Both the position numbers and the translations under genes were made by a program. 64,000 nucleotides of DNA from contig FJUW01000014.1 of the NCBI GenBank assembly GCA_900074885.1, forward strand, positions 440,505 to 504,504, given 5' to 3'. A model generated the notes under the pieces. The model had not been told where the DNA came from. It searched no databases and saw only the letters and a list, made by a program, of their open reading frames with translations. The DNA comes from Rhynchosporium graminicola (lineage: Eukaryota; Ascomycota; Leotiomycetes; Helotiales; Ploettnerulaceae). Of this stretch, positions 48,191 to 59,580 are shown piece after piece (the first letter of the stretch is position 1; each line of letters starts with the position of its first letter).

Positions 48191-49730
48191 TGGGCTGGGA
48201 ACAAGGATCAGTAATTTTAATGAGATGACGGTGGTGTAAGGGTGTACATATCGGGTAACATAGATGTTGGAATGGGCGTCGGAGTCTGGTCTATAAATCT
48301 CTGGGCTTTTGGTCTTGGCTTGGGATGAACAGGATTGGAAGAACGGTGGCATGGATGGTCACATGATTGCTGGTGATTAGGATGGTGCCTATTTTGTATT
48401 CAGATTATCGCTCCAATTGTACTCTAAGGCATTGTGGAATGTGACAATTGAACATATGTTATGTCCTGATCCATTCCCTAGGTTTTCGGTTGTGCGGGAT
48501 TCGGCATCCTGCTATGCAGTCGGTATCTTACAGTTTGGGTCTTGACTGGGCTCCTGCCGGGAGCCGTCTTCATTCCTCGCCCAGGTTTTGAGGATGCGAA
48601 AATCGAGTGGGCGGCCCACAATTGTCTACGGTCTGCCAGCCTGCAGTTAGTAAAGCTGAAGCAGGAGCGCTGTAAGTATATCTTCTTATTTCATTCGTCG
48701 GTTGCTTGATTTTTCTCTTCTTTTCTTTTTACCGACCTGCAATAGGTCCAAGGTAATTCCAGCCTAAATGCAACCAGCGAGTTGTGTAAAAGGGTTAAAG
48801 ATCTGTTTTTCTTCTTGGTACTTTAGGTGATTGCAGATCCTGATAGAACTTCCAACATCTCCGAACATATATTCGCAGCCTGTCGCCGCTCTCATGAATT
48901 TGTGTGAGCCTGCCCATTCTGCCTCGTTCTTCTAGGCGGCTGTGTCCGAGGCGTTCGAGCTGTGGCCACCGATCGCACTAATCAGAAGACTCGGAATTGG
49001 ATTTTGAACAAGAAGATACCTGCATAACTCCTTGATGGGGCTGTGTAGTCTGATATCTAGTAGACTTTACTGCTAAGAGTGTAAAGGGAGCGCATTCCCA
49101 TCGGAGGCATGGAATCTTTTCTGTCGCTTGTATCGTTACCTTGCTTCATCTTACGTACAGGTGGATTATACGTGTATTTTTCGACCATAATGTTGGGAAA
49201 CCTTATGACTCCGAGGACGGAGGGAAGAAACAAGAATTCGTTCGTGAAATCATCAACCAAAATCGATATTCAAGGCATAAAAGTCATACCAGGCACGTAA
49301 TTGACCTCAGTAGGTGGCCTTTTGTGCCTTCACTTGCTCTACACAGGATGTTGATATGACTCAACCCAATTCACGTAAGAATTGAAATATGTCAAAATGC
49401 TCGGGGACTTGATGGAATGGTCGCTTGTTCTGGGGAGGCCAAACCCCTATGAATCAACGTACATTCACAAATACCTGTCATATATTGCCGTATATGGTTG
49501 CATTTACTCGGTTCATGTCAACAATCCTGTTCCGGTTAGGCCTCCTTCCCCACGATCCACCAAGGCTTCCCGACAGCCTCGCTTGTCCCATGACTCCACT
49601 TCATCATCGGCGACGACATCTCCTATACTCGAATCCAATTGAATCAAAACGAAACAAAATAAAACAAAACGAATCAAAACAAGCAATCATATATGCAGAC
49701 ACTAAACAACACGACTTAAGATACGAAAGG
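48191..49730. other. Long gene-free stretch
   Basis: No gene is recognised. The stretch holds the myosin 3' UTR. A GGCTCCTGCCGGGAGCC imperfect hairpin lies at about 48549-48565. An A-rich run of AAAC/AAAT words (about 49638-49683) lies just before the 2EXR gene and could be its 5' UTR or promoter. Confidence 0.4.
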
Positions 49731-50417
49731 ATGGACACCTTTTACCTCTTCCCCACGCTACCTTCGGAACTCCGAATCAAAATATGGAGACACACCTTTC
49801 CCTCCCCTCGCATAATACCCATTCGGTTCAACCGTTTCTCCCAACAATACGTCTCTGACAATGCACCTCCTTCATCCCTACATGTCTGTTCGCAATCTCG
49901 TTCCATCTTCCTCGAAACCTACACCAACCTGATCCTCTCTCCTCGCTATACCTCCACCGTCTTCATTGACTTCACCCAAGACACTATATTCTTCGATAGC
50001 TTGGATTGCTCGCCTGATGGAGATTTGAGCTTTGATCTGGCGATGAGTCCGCATGCGGATAGAGTGTTCCATGTGGCGATCGATGCGCAGCTTTGGGAGG
50101 TCTTGAGGGTTTTTAAATACGATAGTTTGAGCGAGGTTAGGTTAATGAGAAACCTCAAGAGTGTGGCCTTGGTTATGAGGAAGGATTATGATCGGGGTTT
50201 ATTGAGGAGGGACGATGGGGGTGGAGAGGCTTATGGGGATGGTGAGAGGGGAGTGGGGGTCGGGAGCTTGTTCGTGGATGTTGAGGAGGAAAATACGGTA
50301 GGTAGTGAGATTCGACATGTGCATTGGTATGTGGAGAGTCTGAGGTGGGAGATGAATCATAAGCAGGAAGATTACTGGGCCGGAGGGAATCCGTTGATTC
50401 AGATGTGGCTCCTGTGA
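49731..50417 (+). CDS. 2EXR domain protein
   Basis: One exon of 228 residues. Residues 3-30 show the fungal 2EXR signature: an aromatic start, then FPTLPSELRIKIWRHTFPSPRIIPI. It is followed by the common HVCSQSRSIFLETYTN block and FIDFTQDTIFFDSLD. Members of this large ascomycete family have no established biochemical function; F-box-like roles have been proposed for related helices. The frame extends upstream to 49425, but the family start is at 49731 and its ATG has a purine-rich context (AAAGGATGG). The C-terminal third (about 160-228) is Gly/Asp/Glu-rich and less conserved. Confidence 0.8.
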   Translation: MDTFYLFPTLPSELRIKIWRHTFPSPRIIPIRFNRFSQQYVSDNAPPSSLHVCSQSRSIFLETYTNLILSPRYTSTVFIDFTQDTIFFDSLDCSPDGDLSFDLAMSPHADRVFHVAIDAQLWEVLRVFKYDSLSEVRLMRNLKSVALVMRKDYDRGLLRRDDGGGEAYGDGERGVGVGSLFVDVEEENTVGSEIRHVHWYVESLRWEMNHKQEDYWAGGNPLIQMWLL

Positions 50418-51744
50418 TAGGGAGGAGGGAACGGAGTCTGGGGACTTGGAGTTTGTGGGGCCAGTATTGGATATCTGGGCTTGTGAAACACTGTGGACGT
50501 GATTTGCGTTGGACTATACAGCAGGACGCCTCCGACGACTGCACGATAGAACTTTTAATAACGATTGATTGAATATACATTCAGCACTGGGACACTTTGG
50601 TATTTTGTCATCGCTGCAAAGTTTAGCAAGTAAAGTCCTTCAGCTTCTCATGCATGGATTCTATTTTCATCTTCAAGTATAGCAGGCCAACATAATCGCC
50701 TCGTATCAGGTCAATTTCTCCAAATTGCAGATTTGCGGATGGTGCCAGAACTCCTGTATTGCTGGTTCGATTAAAAGTTGAAGAAGGCTCGGACTGCCCG
50801 AATCCGGGGAAACGTTTTGTTGGCGGGGAATTGAATGCCCAATGACAATCACTTTCTCTGCTTTGGCCGTGTGTGACTCCACAAACGAGAATACTCGGTA
50901 CCGACCAAAAAATAATTCTTTATGATATGATTTAAGATTGACATATTGGCTTCTCAGTCGCTTTCCCCACGAAGAGGATCACAATTCGCTATCTGCCTGT
51001 TGTCCTCATTATTTTCACGAGTTCGAACGTTAGTTTATCTCTCAGATTAGGCTCATATGCAGAAGATACGGTGAGTTCGTATCGTTCATTTGTCCACTTA
51101 AAAAGGTCTCGTTTGTTCCAACAACGTCGATGTTCAGATTAGCCTATATGGTATTGCAAAAGATGATAAGTCAATGTCGAACCCTGTTTCCTGTGCTACG
51201 CCGTGCTACGCCGCTACCAAAGTTTGTCTTTCAGAAATTCGCTACTTACCCGAGGATCCCCAGAAATACAAGATGTTGGTTTGCTATCATCCCGTTCCTG
51301 TATGGCGGTCTTACTACCTCATACTTTCAGGATTAAAAGACGCGCTTGAGATATCCAACAACTGCTTATACAATCGAGTTCACACCACTGTGGACGTGAG
51401 GTCTGTTGGCTGTGAATGGGAGGGTCTACACTGTGCCACATGATACGGACCGACTGATCTCAATGTTGGTCCTGATAAATGAAGGCATTTCGCACTCCTA
51501 TCATGCAAACAAGCTCCTCAGAAAAGCTTCCTTGTTAGAACATGGTCACCAACACTGAATGAGAATTCTCCTGCCTGGATCCGTTATATAGATCCAGACA
51601 CTTTTCTCAAATCCCCATTTCATGACACCTCCAAAGATCATATCAGTCCTCACTCTCTCAAACCATCAGAATCAACACATTTTCCTCTACACGCAATCAT
51701 CTCCACCCCAGCAATAAATTCCTAACTCCATTATCATCATCAGA
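50418..51744. other. Intergenic, upstream of the secreted repeat peptide
   Basis: No supported gene. Short frames at 51130-51443 have no features of note, apart from a tiny CGTGCTACGC duplication near 51195-51212. The last 170 bp carry the TATA element and a pyrimidine/CA-rich leader typical of highly expressed fungal secreted-protein genes. Confidence 0.45.
51575..51597 (+). promoter_or_regulatory. TATA box inside a perfect 7-bp inverted repeat
   Basis: CTGGATC at 51575-51581 and GATCCAG at 51591-51597 form an exact inverted repeat. The 9-nt spacer contains TATATA (51585-51590). It lies about 155 bp upstream of the ATG of the secreted peptide gene, a usual TATA distance when a leader of about 120 nt follows. 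Confidence 0.5.
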
Positions 51745-52014
51745 ATGAAGTTCACCACCCTCACTATCCTCGCTACCCTTATCGCCTCCGCTTTAGGAGT
51801 AGCTATCCCAGCCCCAGTCGGCAAAAGGGCTGAAATTCCTGGCACGAGTGGCCGTGGTGAATACAACAAAGTCTCTGAGGTGGCTGATACAGATGGAAGA
51901 GGAGCGCATAATGAGAGAGCCCAGTTTCCTGGGACGAGTGGAAGGGGAGGTTACAACAGGGTGGCTGGGTTAGCTGGTGAAGCTGGCACCGAGGGGCGGG
52001 GAGGGTATAACTAA
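51745..52014 (+). CDS. Secreted Kex2-type repeat peptide precursor
   Basis: One exon of 89 residues. Residues 1-18 form a signal peptide (MKFTTLTILATLIASALG). A short propeptide ends in Lys27-Arg28, a Kex2 site. The rest consists of four units: 29-42 ending EYNK, 43-58 ending AHNER, 59-72 ending GYNR, and 73-89 ending GYN. Each contains GRG-x-(Tyr/His)-Asn. Units 1 and 3 are close copies (A-x-x-PGTSGRG-x-YN); units 2 and 4 begin with Val and have Asp/Glu-x-GRG. The gene thus seems to have arisen by doubling an A-V pair. Basic residues at each unit end (K, ER, R) suggest trimming to short peptides. This layout is known from fungal Kex2-processed repeat proteins, including pheromone and dikaritin precursors, but no UstY-like partner is seen beside it. 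I do not recognise the core peptide. It could also be a structural wall protein. Confidence 0.75.
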   Translation: MKFTTLTILATLIASALGVAIPAPVGKRAEIPGTSGRGEYNKVSEVADTDGRGAHNERAQFPGTSGRGGYNRVAGLAGEAGTEGRGGYN

Positions 52015-53858
52015 TGGCTTTGTTGAATATCGATAGGGATTAGAAGAGGGTTGGGGATACGAGGAATGATTCTAGGATGGGTTGATGACTGATTTGGTGG
52101 GAACCGAGATATGAGGCGGAATTTCCGAATGGAGAGGCTTTCAATGGATGTCAAGAACTTTGAAAGATTGACTTGCTGAGATTGCACAGCTCAGCTTGAT
52201 GAAACTTTGAAATTGATTTTATCATTGTAAAATTTGAAATTCTTTGATTCAAAGTGTAGCTTACCCTCAGATTGTTATATTTTTCCTATTAGCTACTGAC
52301 CATCACTTATACGGAGGTACTGCTGCTTGAACTTTTGAACAGAGGTTGGTAGCAGCCCATTTTGACGATTCGGAACAGAAATTCTGAGACTACCCTGCAA
52401 TGACGGCCGCTGTGACATAGTAAGCTATACGTTTTGCTTCGATACGAGGAATCAGAAAGCAAAGCCGCATATTTCATAACCGAGAGTCTATCAACACTTA
52501 TTCCAATGCTTCAATGTAAACGCAATATGTAACCTTTACATCGATCAACCGCTCTCCTGGTAGTTTGGCTCAGATCATTAAGTCAAACCGAAGTGTCAGA
52601 CGTTCGCCACAATATCCCCACCTCTAGAAGCGCTTAATCGAGGAACAAAAGCTCCTGGCAAGATTGTTGATAATCAACTGATGCTCCCTGAGCATCTTCG
52701 AGGGCCTTAATGACATTTTCCAAGAGAATACAGACGACGAGCATATCGCCTACTGAGGACCCGAAAGTTACGGGACAGCCATTGATTTGTTATCAAGTGT
52801 AAGTCTAGGAAGATCGATGATGTGGCAAGAGAAGATAAAAAGAAGTTCGACGAGGCTGGCGTTGACTGCGCCTGCATGAACTCTCTGTCAATCTACCTTG
52901 GCTATAGTGCTGCAGTTCTTTCGGTAAGCTGATCATTCAAGCTACAGAAAATTCGTAATCATTTCAAATCTTGGTTGCTCTACAGATTCTTTTCCCCAAT
53001 CGGAAATCTTTTTTCAGCATATGAGGTCTTGTTATCATGTGCTTAGTGGCCCACAAAGGTCCGGACAAGCCTTCTCCTTCGTATCACATTTTAGCATATA
53101 TAAACTCTGCGTTATTCCAAGCTCATATCTCCATGTGAGTGCCGTGGCTTTTATTTTTGTCACATTGAAAGAGTCTCGAATCTTTGACTGCAGTGAACTG
53201 GTTTTGATCTTAGTTCCTGAAAGAAATCATCGTCATGTATCATGCCTACGCGAAAATCCTGCAGTGTATTTGTACTATCTTTAATCATAGATTAATTGTG
53301 CAACAAAGTACTCATCGCGTGGTATCTATACAATTGTACGAATGGGGCTCTTATTGACCAAATATAGTGTGAAGCAGTATAATACCATTGCAGGTAATGA
53401 TCAACTCTTCATTTCCATATGGCATATCTGCTTGGCTTGAGCGGGCCGCCTTTTTCTAAGCGAGAATATGTAAACATGCTTTTCAGATGCTTCTCCACAT
53501 GAGCTTTGAGATTTTGTGTATTGGAAGATCTAATTGAAAGCAGTATCGAAATATCATGCTTAATTGAAAATGCAATAGATAGTTGGAATGAAGTGAGAAC
53601 ATTGTAAAAGGACCAAGTGTAGTTGAGGCGTAAAGAATGCTCGTTTTGATTGGCTCGCGGCTCAGATAGGGGTGCTGAGTGGAGCCAACAAGGCGGCCGT
53701 AAATATGCAGCCTTCCGTAAATATTGAACGCGAGTAAGATCGTACTCGGTATGATATAAAGGACGACCTGAACCTCAAGTGTTTCATTCCTTGGACTTTC
53801 TATGAACTGTTAAATCACCTTATATTGCACATCTTTCATGCTCACGTGAGACATTAAG
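52015..53858. other. Long gene-free stretch
   Basis: No gene is recognised. An 87-codon frame at 53021-53284 has hydrophobic pieces but nothing else. TATAAA at 53756-53761, about 100 bp before the broken deaminase gene, may be the remains of its promoter. Confidence 0.4.
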
Positions 53859-56043
53859 ATGCCGAAAAACTCAGGGACTCAAATAAGTCAACAGTCCAAG
53901 CAATCCCTCAAGGATTCGACGCTCTCACCAGAAGTTCTTGGAGATATACGTGGAGTAGCTTCGGTGTTCAAGAAAGCGCCGAGCGAAAGTAAACAGCGTA
54001 CTTCGAACTCTCAGAAGCTCACAATAGAAACGCCGGAGGGGCGATGAGAAACGCTCCATCCGGGCCAAAATTAGGCCCACAGTCACCATCGAGTCAGTCG
54101 AGTAAAGCATCTTCTCGAAGGAAGCAGAAAGCTCCAATAGCGAATTTGAATCAGAAACGACCGCTTGTATCCACAATACTAAATCCCCAGTCATATTCTA
54201 CTTTACCGACCAGAGATCCTCAGTTAATAAAAAGAAAAGAGCGCATGATGTCGAGCCCTGCAACTTCAAAGTCACAAGCTCTTCCTGCAGGACCATCTAC
54301 CATCAAACCACGATCCAAGTCAACGCTCACACCAGGCACTTGCCAATTGAAAAAGTCGGATAGCTCGTCCTCCGAAAGTAAAGAGATCAGTAATCTCAGG
54401 TTAAAGATCGAAAGGCGATTTTACAAGCCACCTATCCTACTTTCAGTTCTAGGACGCAAACGTGGAGATCGCGTTGACGAAGAAGCATTGGACGATGACT
54501 TGGAGACATCCAACTTGGACTTCGTTCAACTCAGACGCTAGTTCATCCGTAGTCTATCACACCTGTGCGATTACGAGAAGGAGGTGGTCGAGCAACTGCA
54601 ATTGCTTTGGAGGCTACACCTCAAGGTGTTGTGTTCTGGGTGGCATCTAATAAGTGCTAGACTGGGTCAGATGGTGGGAGAGATCGTATGTTAGAATTCC
54701 TGAGCGTCATCCTAAATAGCTTGGTGGGAATGAAACCTGCGATGATGGAATCTAAGGTTGAGGATTTGTTCGCTCAGGCTGTCAAGTTCAGTGAGAAGAG
54801 AATTGCCTACTACGTAATCGTGCTTGGTAGGGAGATTCAAAGGGCGTTGGAGTCTCTGACAGCTTCAAATGATGGGAGCAGTGGGTCCACAACTCATACA
54901 TCCGTAAGAAAGTATATCTGACAAGATAACAGAAGAAAGCCTCGGACTTTGGCTGGCGCACCTCGAATAGGCCCTGAGATCGCCGGTCGGAATTTGCAGA
55001 ATATGCTATGTAATCAGGCATTCCGATGAGCTTCGAACCTTTCAACTCAAGTTAGGCTCTGATAATTCGTCTGCCAGTAATTCTTCAAGCTTAAGGCATG
55101 CTATTGGCAGACTTGTTCATACTATGAAGGCAGTAGATACTGTCGTTTTCGCTGCCGCCCAAATGCCGCAGTTGTTAGACAATTTTCAAATCCGACGTGA
55201 AAGATCAAGGCGTTGCTTCCGACCTCCCTCGCGAGGGGAAATCTTAACACTGTCCGGAGCTGTAGGCCGAATGACAAGTAAAGGAGAAGAGATGGCTCGG
55301 TATAGGGCGGCTTTATTGGAGATGGATCAGAAATTTGGACTTGAGAAGAACCTTCGCGAGAAGTGCACGGCCAAAACATGGAAGCCTCGAGTTCACGCTG
55401 AGCTCCTCTTCTTGGAGCCTTTCTGGACGAAGAAGCTTAGTTTCGTGGATGGTGATCGGTACATGGGATGCAGTAAGGCAGCATGTTACTGTTGCCATTT
55501 GTACATCAAAATCATCCAGGTCGTTTCGTCCCGCCAGCAGGTCACAACAATCTGTGGATCAGTTGGCGAGTCCCAGATTTACGCGACCAGACGGAAAAAG
55601 CGATCAAGGAAAGGGAAGACATCTGAAATAAGATGAGTGCTACAATCAGATTGGCAGTATTAGCTCAAATTAATGATGCCCGGGGACCAGCAAAGTGGAA
55701 AGCTGATTCTTTCACTGAAATTTCAAGCGTCCAAGCCGATCCCACATATCAACATGAGCACACATTACGAAAGAACAGGCTTTCGCCTGTGAGCAAATCA
55801 GTAGGAAATCTTGGACATGAAGATGACCAAGATTACGATGACGATTGTTCTAATCGTGCAGGCGATGAAAGATCCTCCGAGCTTGATGATGAGGAAAATT
55901 TGTCTGCTGAGGCTGGCAACCAAAGTGGTTTTAGCGAAGCAGATATCTTGGTGGATAAGGAAACAACGGATGGGTCAAATGATAGTGAATCCGACGACGA
56001 GATTGATGGGGGAGTTTCATTTACCAATTTTCTGGAAACCTAG
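53859..56043 (+). pseudogene. Broken OTT_1508-like deaminase family gene
   Basis: Pieces in different frames together follow a fungal protein with the OTT_1508-like deaminase domain. The catalytic part is clearest at 55385-55515: VHAELLFLEPFW supplies His-Ala-Glu, and GCSKAACYCCHLYI supplies the Cys-x2-Cys-type zinc ligands. Upstream parts are a Ser/Lys-rich N-terminus (53859-54541), a CDYEK...TPQGVVFWVASN block and VENLLAQAVKF-like sequence at 54688-54880. The C-terminus (55633-56043) is acidic. Lesions: a frame change at about 54047, TAG at 54539-54541, a frame change near 54585, TAG at 54658-54660, a stop at 54919-54921 with a further frame change, loss of one A in an A run at about 55507-55512, and TGA at 55626-55628. 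No plausible introns remove them. Related intact proteins are thought to deaminate nucleic acids or nucleotides; this copy should be inactive. Confidence 0.75.
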
Positions 56044-56818
56044 TTAGTGATAAGAACAAAAGCATTGTATATGTGAAGAAAAGCATAGGTGTAGAGCATT
56101 TCAAGTCGACTAATCTCATTAAATCTGCTTGCGCTTGGTAACTCTTCACACTTGTCCACCTTGATCCCTCCCGGCGGTCGGTGAAGCTGCCAGCTCGCTA
56201 GGGACTTTCTTGTCGGTAGAAACTCCTGGAAATTTCCCCTCCGGTATTGTGATCCATATTTAGGTGTAGACAAATTCGGGACACAATAGGAATCATCGAT
56301 TATAGAGTCCGAGGCGGGTTTGTTTTACCCACACCGAACACGAGTCCACTGGCACTTGCTACTTCCAGTAGGCTGCATACATAGAGCCTCGTCGACCTCA
56401 ACTCGACACCCATAATTCCAATTCAAACCAACCCGAACATAATTCACCCTCGATTTAACTCACCCTCCAATCGCACCTATTCGGCCAATACCAAATTCTA
56501 TAACCCTGCCACCCCTTTCAAGCTAGAAATTCAGCACCTCCGCTCATTTCTCTCATTTTAATTCGGCAAATCTTCTTTACCAACTGTGTGTATCCAAGGA
56601 TGTATATTTACAAAATCTCGCTTGGACATAGGCAACTAGTTGACTACATTCCGGAACTCGAGTCAAACAAAGTGATATAACTAAAATGGCTGCTATCCTC
56701 AGAATCCTGACTATAGTGGATTGTAATTCAAGAAGAAAACAAAGAACTTTCCTTTAGTATGAATGAAATTAACACACGATGGAAAAATACTCGAGATGTC
56801 ATCTCACTAACATACAGA

Positions 56819-56850
56819 ATCAAAATCAAAATCAAAATCAAAACCAAAAC
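56819..56850 (+). repeat. CAAAAT hexamer repeat
   Basis: About four units with a 6-bp period (AATCAA / CAAAAT) run into CAAAAC and CCC. It starts a roughly G-free stretch that continues to about 57075. Confidence 0.8.
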
Positions 56851-56910
56851 CCAGGACTGAGGCAGAACAGACCACACCCTTGGCTAATGCATAATCGAGA
56901 AGCAGGAAGT

Positions 56911-56998
56911 ATTCCCACCNCGCCCCCCCCTCCCCTCTTCCCTCTCCCCTACACCCAATACATACCCCCCTTTGTAAAAAAAAACCAAAAAAAAAAAA
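56911..56998. other. C-rich tract with an ambiguous base, then A runs
   Basis: The base at 56920 is n. Directly after it the plus strand has long C runs separated by T-rich spacers, then CA-rich sequence, then A runs of 9 and 14. The minus strand therefore has at least four G runs of three or more within about 40 nt. This meets the usual pattern for a G-quadruplex. The n shows that the base caller or assembler failed here. Confidence 0.7.
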
Positions 56999-57757
56999 AA
57001 ACCAACCAGCCAATCCCAATACTTCTCAAACCAAATATTTCTCAATCTCAATCTCGAACTCAAACTATCAAATAATACATCTCACATCGCTTCAAGACCT
57101 CCTCGAGTTAATGTCTTGTGGCATTTTCATGACATTGCTTACTACGACAAGCGTATGAAGTTTCCTGAAAATCTCCTGACTTCGAATATCTGACTAGCAT
57201 TACGAGATTCACTCGTTGTGCGTTGCCTGGCCGCATTTTCTACTTTTCCGAATGGCTGATCTGCTCTTAGACGCTTTATTGTCACGAAAGATAATCGAAT
57301 ACTACTGTGGAATTGTTCATGTAAGGGCCATGGAGCACAGCTTTCCGAAAATGTCTATAAAGTAAGAAATTCAACAGAGTACTCTGCGGATGTCATTGGC
57401 GTATGTGGAGTCATACAACAGTCAAGTCGCACAGAATTGAGGCAGGGCACGAGGTGAATTTCAAGCATTGTTCTGAAAGTTTTCATTGATTTTGCGTGCC
57501 ATTTATGGAATTTAGAGAGTAGAGGTATTTACTGATATACTCCTAATTAAAGAGCTTTCCTTCTATTGCTCGAAATTATCTCCGTAAACGTTATCTCTAA
57601 TAGACAAGTGACCCATGCGAAGGAAACAATCAATCAGGAACTCCGAAACCAGACGTTAAATCCAAACGCTTAGCAAATGTGAAAAATTCAAATAAAAGCC
57701 TTCGCGAACAATGCATCCAAACTTCAAGCAAAGGCGACCCCATTGCAGAGCACCATC

Positions 57758-59580
57758 TCAATGGTTTAATCCACCCATCACAATGTCTCTCTCACCCGCA
57801 TGCTCTCGCACAACAATCCACGGCATCTCTTGATCTAAAATCTCGATACACGTCAAGTGATCCCGAGGTTGATCATTTGGTCCTCGAACCAACTGAGATC
57901 GATCATGTAGAAGCTCGGCCACAACATTCCTAGCTTCGGCCTTGACTAGATCGAGGGCTGCGACGAGAAGGCCTTTGGCTTTAATGCTCATATCGAAGCT
58001 CTGATGGAACTTCTCCAGTGTGTCGGGACGCAAGTATGTCGCATGAGCAGCTCCAAGCGTGCGATAGAAAGACAACCCTCCATCTTTAGCTTTGTGATGG
58101 AAATTGCTGAGATACGATGAGGAGATGTATTGCCGGAAGATCGTCAATGCTTGCCAGAGATAGATATCCGCTGTGTAGATGGAACGGCCCGGAACCGTCT
58201 CGGGATCTTCGTTGTGGACCATACGGAGAGGGTAGAACTCCAATAGCACACGCTCGACTCTAAGTTTCTTATCTTTCAGTTCTTGCGCCTTTTGGACAAT
58301 TAGTGCCCATATCTTCTCGGTCATAGGACCGTGAGCCTTCTTGCGAAGAAATCTCTCGTCAATACCATTCTTCAGGTGAAATTTGCCGACCAAATGGATC
58401 AAGGCCTCCCGGAAGATCAATGGGGACTGGAGTGTGGCGGCGACATGGATCCAACCTTCTGGCTTTTCGCCATTGTGCTTCCAGAGCATTTGATGGAGGC
58501 GCAGTAGGTTCGCTTCGATCACAAGACGGACGCAAGGAACGGCCTCCAACCAAGTGGCAGCTTGAAGGAGCAGGTTTGCGTCATAGATCGTTCCAGATCC
58601 CAGCCGATATGCAGCACTGGTGAAGATCGGCTCCATACTGTACATGCAGCGAAATAGGTTATCATACAGTTTATCAAATCCTGTTTGCTCTCCAAGACCA
58701 TTATAATTGGGCAATGTAGAGATTTGCTTTTCCTTAACGTTCTATTGATGGTCAACAAACGATACTAGAAAGACGGAGTCATTAAGGCTTTCGGGGAATA
58801 TGAAAGACATACTATCTTGTGGAATGACATGAATTGTAATCCTTGGGGGTCCATGTCCTCTGCTCGACAATCGGCAACCAACTTGATATCCCATTTCACA
58901 AACTTATCGTCTTTATGACGTTTGTGGCTAGATAGTTGTGGAGTAGAAGCGAGCAGTATGGCGAGCACAGGCGAGGCTTTTGAGAGCACAACTTTATGAA
59001 CCTTCCATATCTTACCGGATGGAGAAGTGATCCGAACATCACCATCGGCAAATTGAGGATAGATGTCGGGTTTCTTATCAGTCTTCTCAGGTGGAAAAAA
59101 CGTACTAGCGCTGGAGAGCGGCGGAAGATGGTCTCTGCCATTGTGCAAGTGCTCAGGATTGTTTCCATCTTTGGGCCCGATGTTGTTCATACCATTCGCC
59201 AGCCTACCGAGAGGAGATGAATAATTTTGGAAACCAGAATAGACATCTCTCTCAAGTTGATTTCCTCTGATCATGGGGGATCGTGGAGTATCGGGACCAA
59301 ATGGATAGTCGCTAAGAACAGCTCTGCCATGGCCGTACTTTTGATTCTGATCGAAAGAAGACGGTTGTCCGACGCCCAGTCCATTGCCACAATTTTCGTT
59401 TTCACTAGGTGTGCATGGTTGTTTCAAGCTAGCCATTCGATCCATTCGCAGAATAGGAGTGGTATTGCTCTGATCGAGACTTATTCGGCCGGGAACAGGA
59501 GTCTGTGAAGATTGACGGGAGCCAGGTACCGTGGTCGGTGCAGTACTATCACGGATTTGAGCCATCTCGTTGAAAGCCAT
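57758..59580 (-). CDS. BTB/POZ-type domain protein
   Basis: Exons 59580-58813 and 58741-57758 give 583 residues. The first 170 residues are polar and Pro/Ser/Asn-rich. A BTB/POZ-like fold is suggested at about 180-300 by the block DGDVRITSPSGKIWKVHKVVLSKASPVLAILL, which matches the usual start (a hydrophobic strand, then HK-x-VLS-x-S). The C-terminal half (about 320-583) is helical and without a domain I can name; it contains ANLLLQAATWLEAVPCVRLVIEANLLR, typical of the helices after fungal BTB domains. The 71-nt intron (58812-58742) contains a nearer AG that would break the frame, so the distal CAATAG is used. Fungal BTB proteins of this kind are often possible substrate adaptors, but no Cullin link is shown here. 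Confidence 0.75.

Larger units (their letters stand above)
56044..57757. other. Gene-free stretch with low-complexity sequence
   Basis: No gene is recognised. The middle holds an A/C-rich simple repeat and a C-rich tract with an undetermined base at 56920, followed by A runs. This is the kind of region where assembly is weak. The right part (57080-57757) is ordinary AT-rich intergenic sequence, with a short unsupported frame at 57679-57933 that overlaps the BTB gene antisense. Confidence 0.5.
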
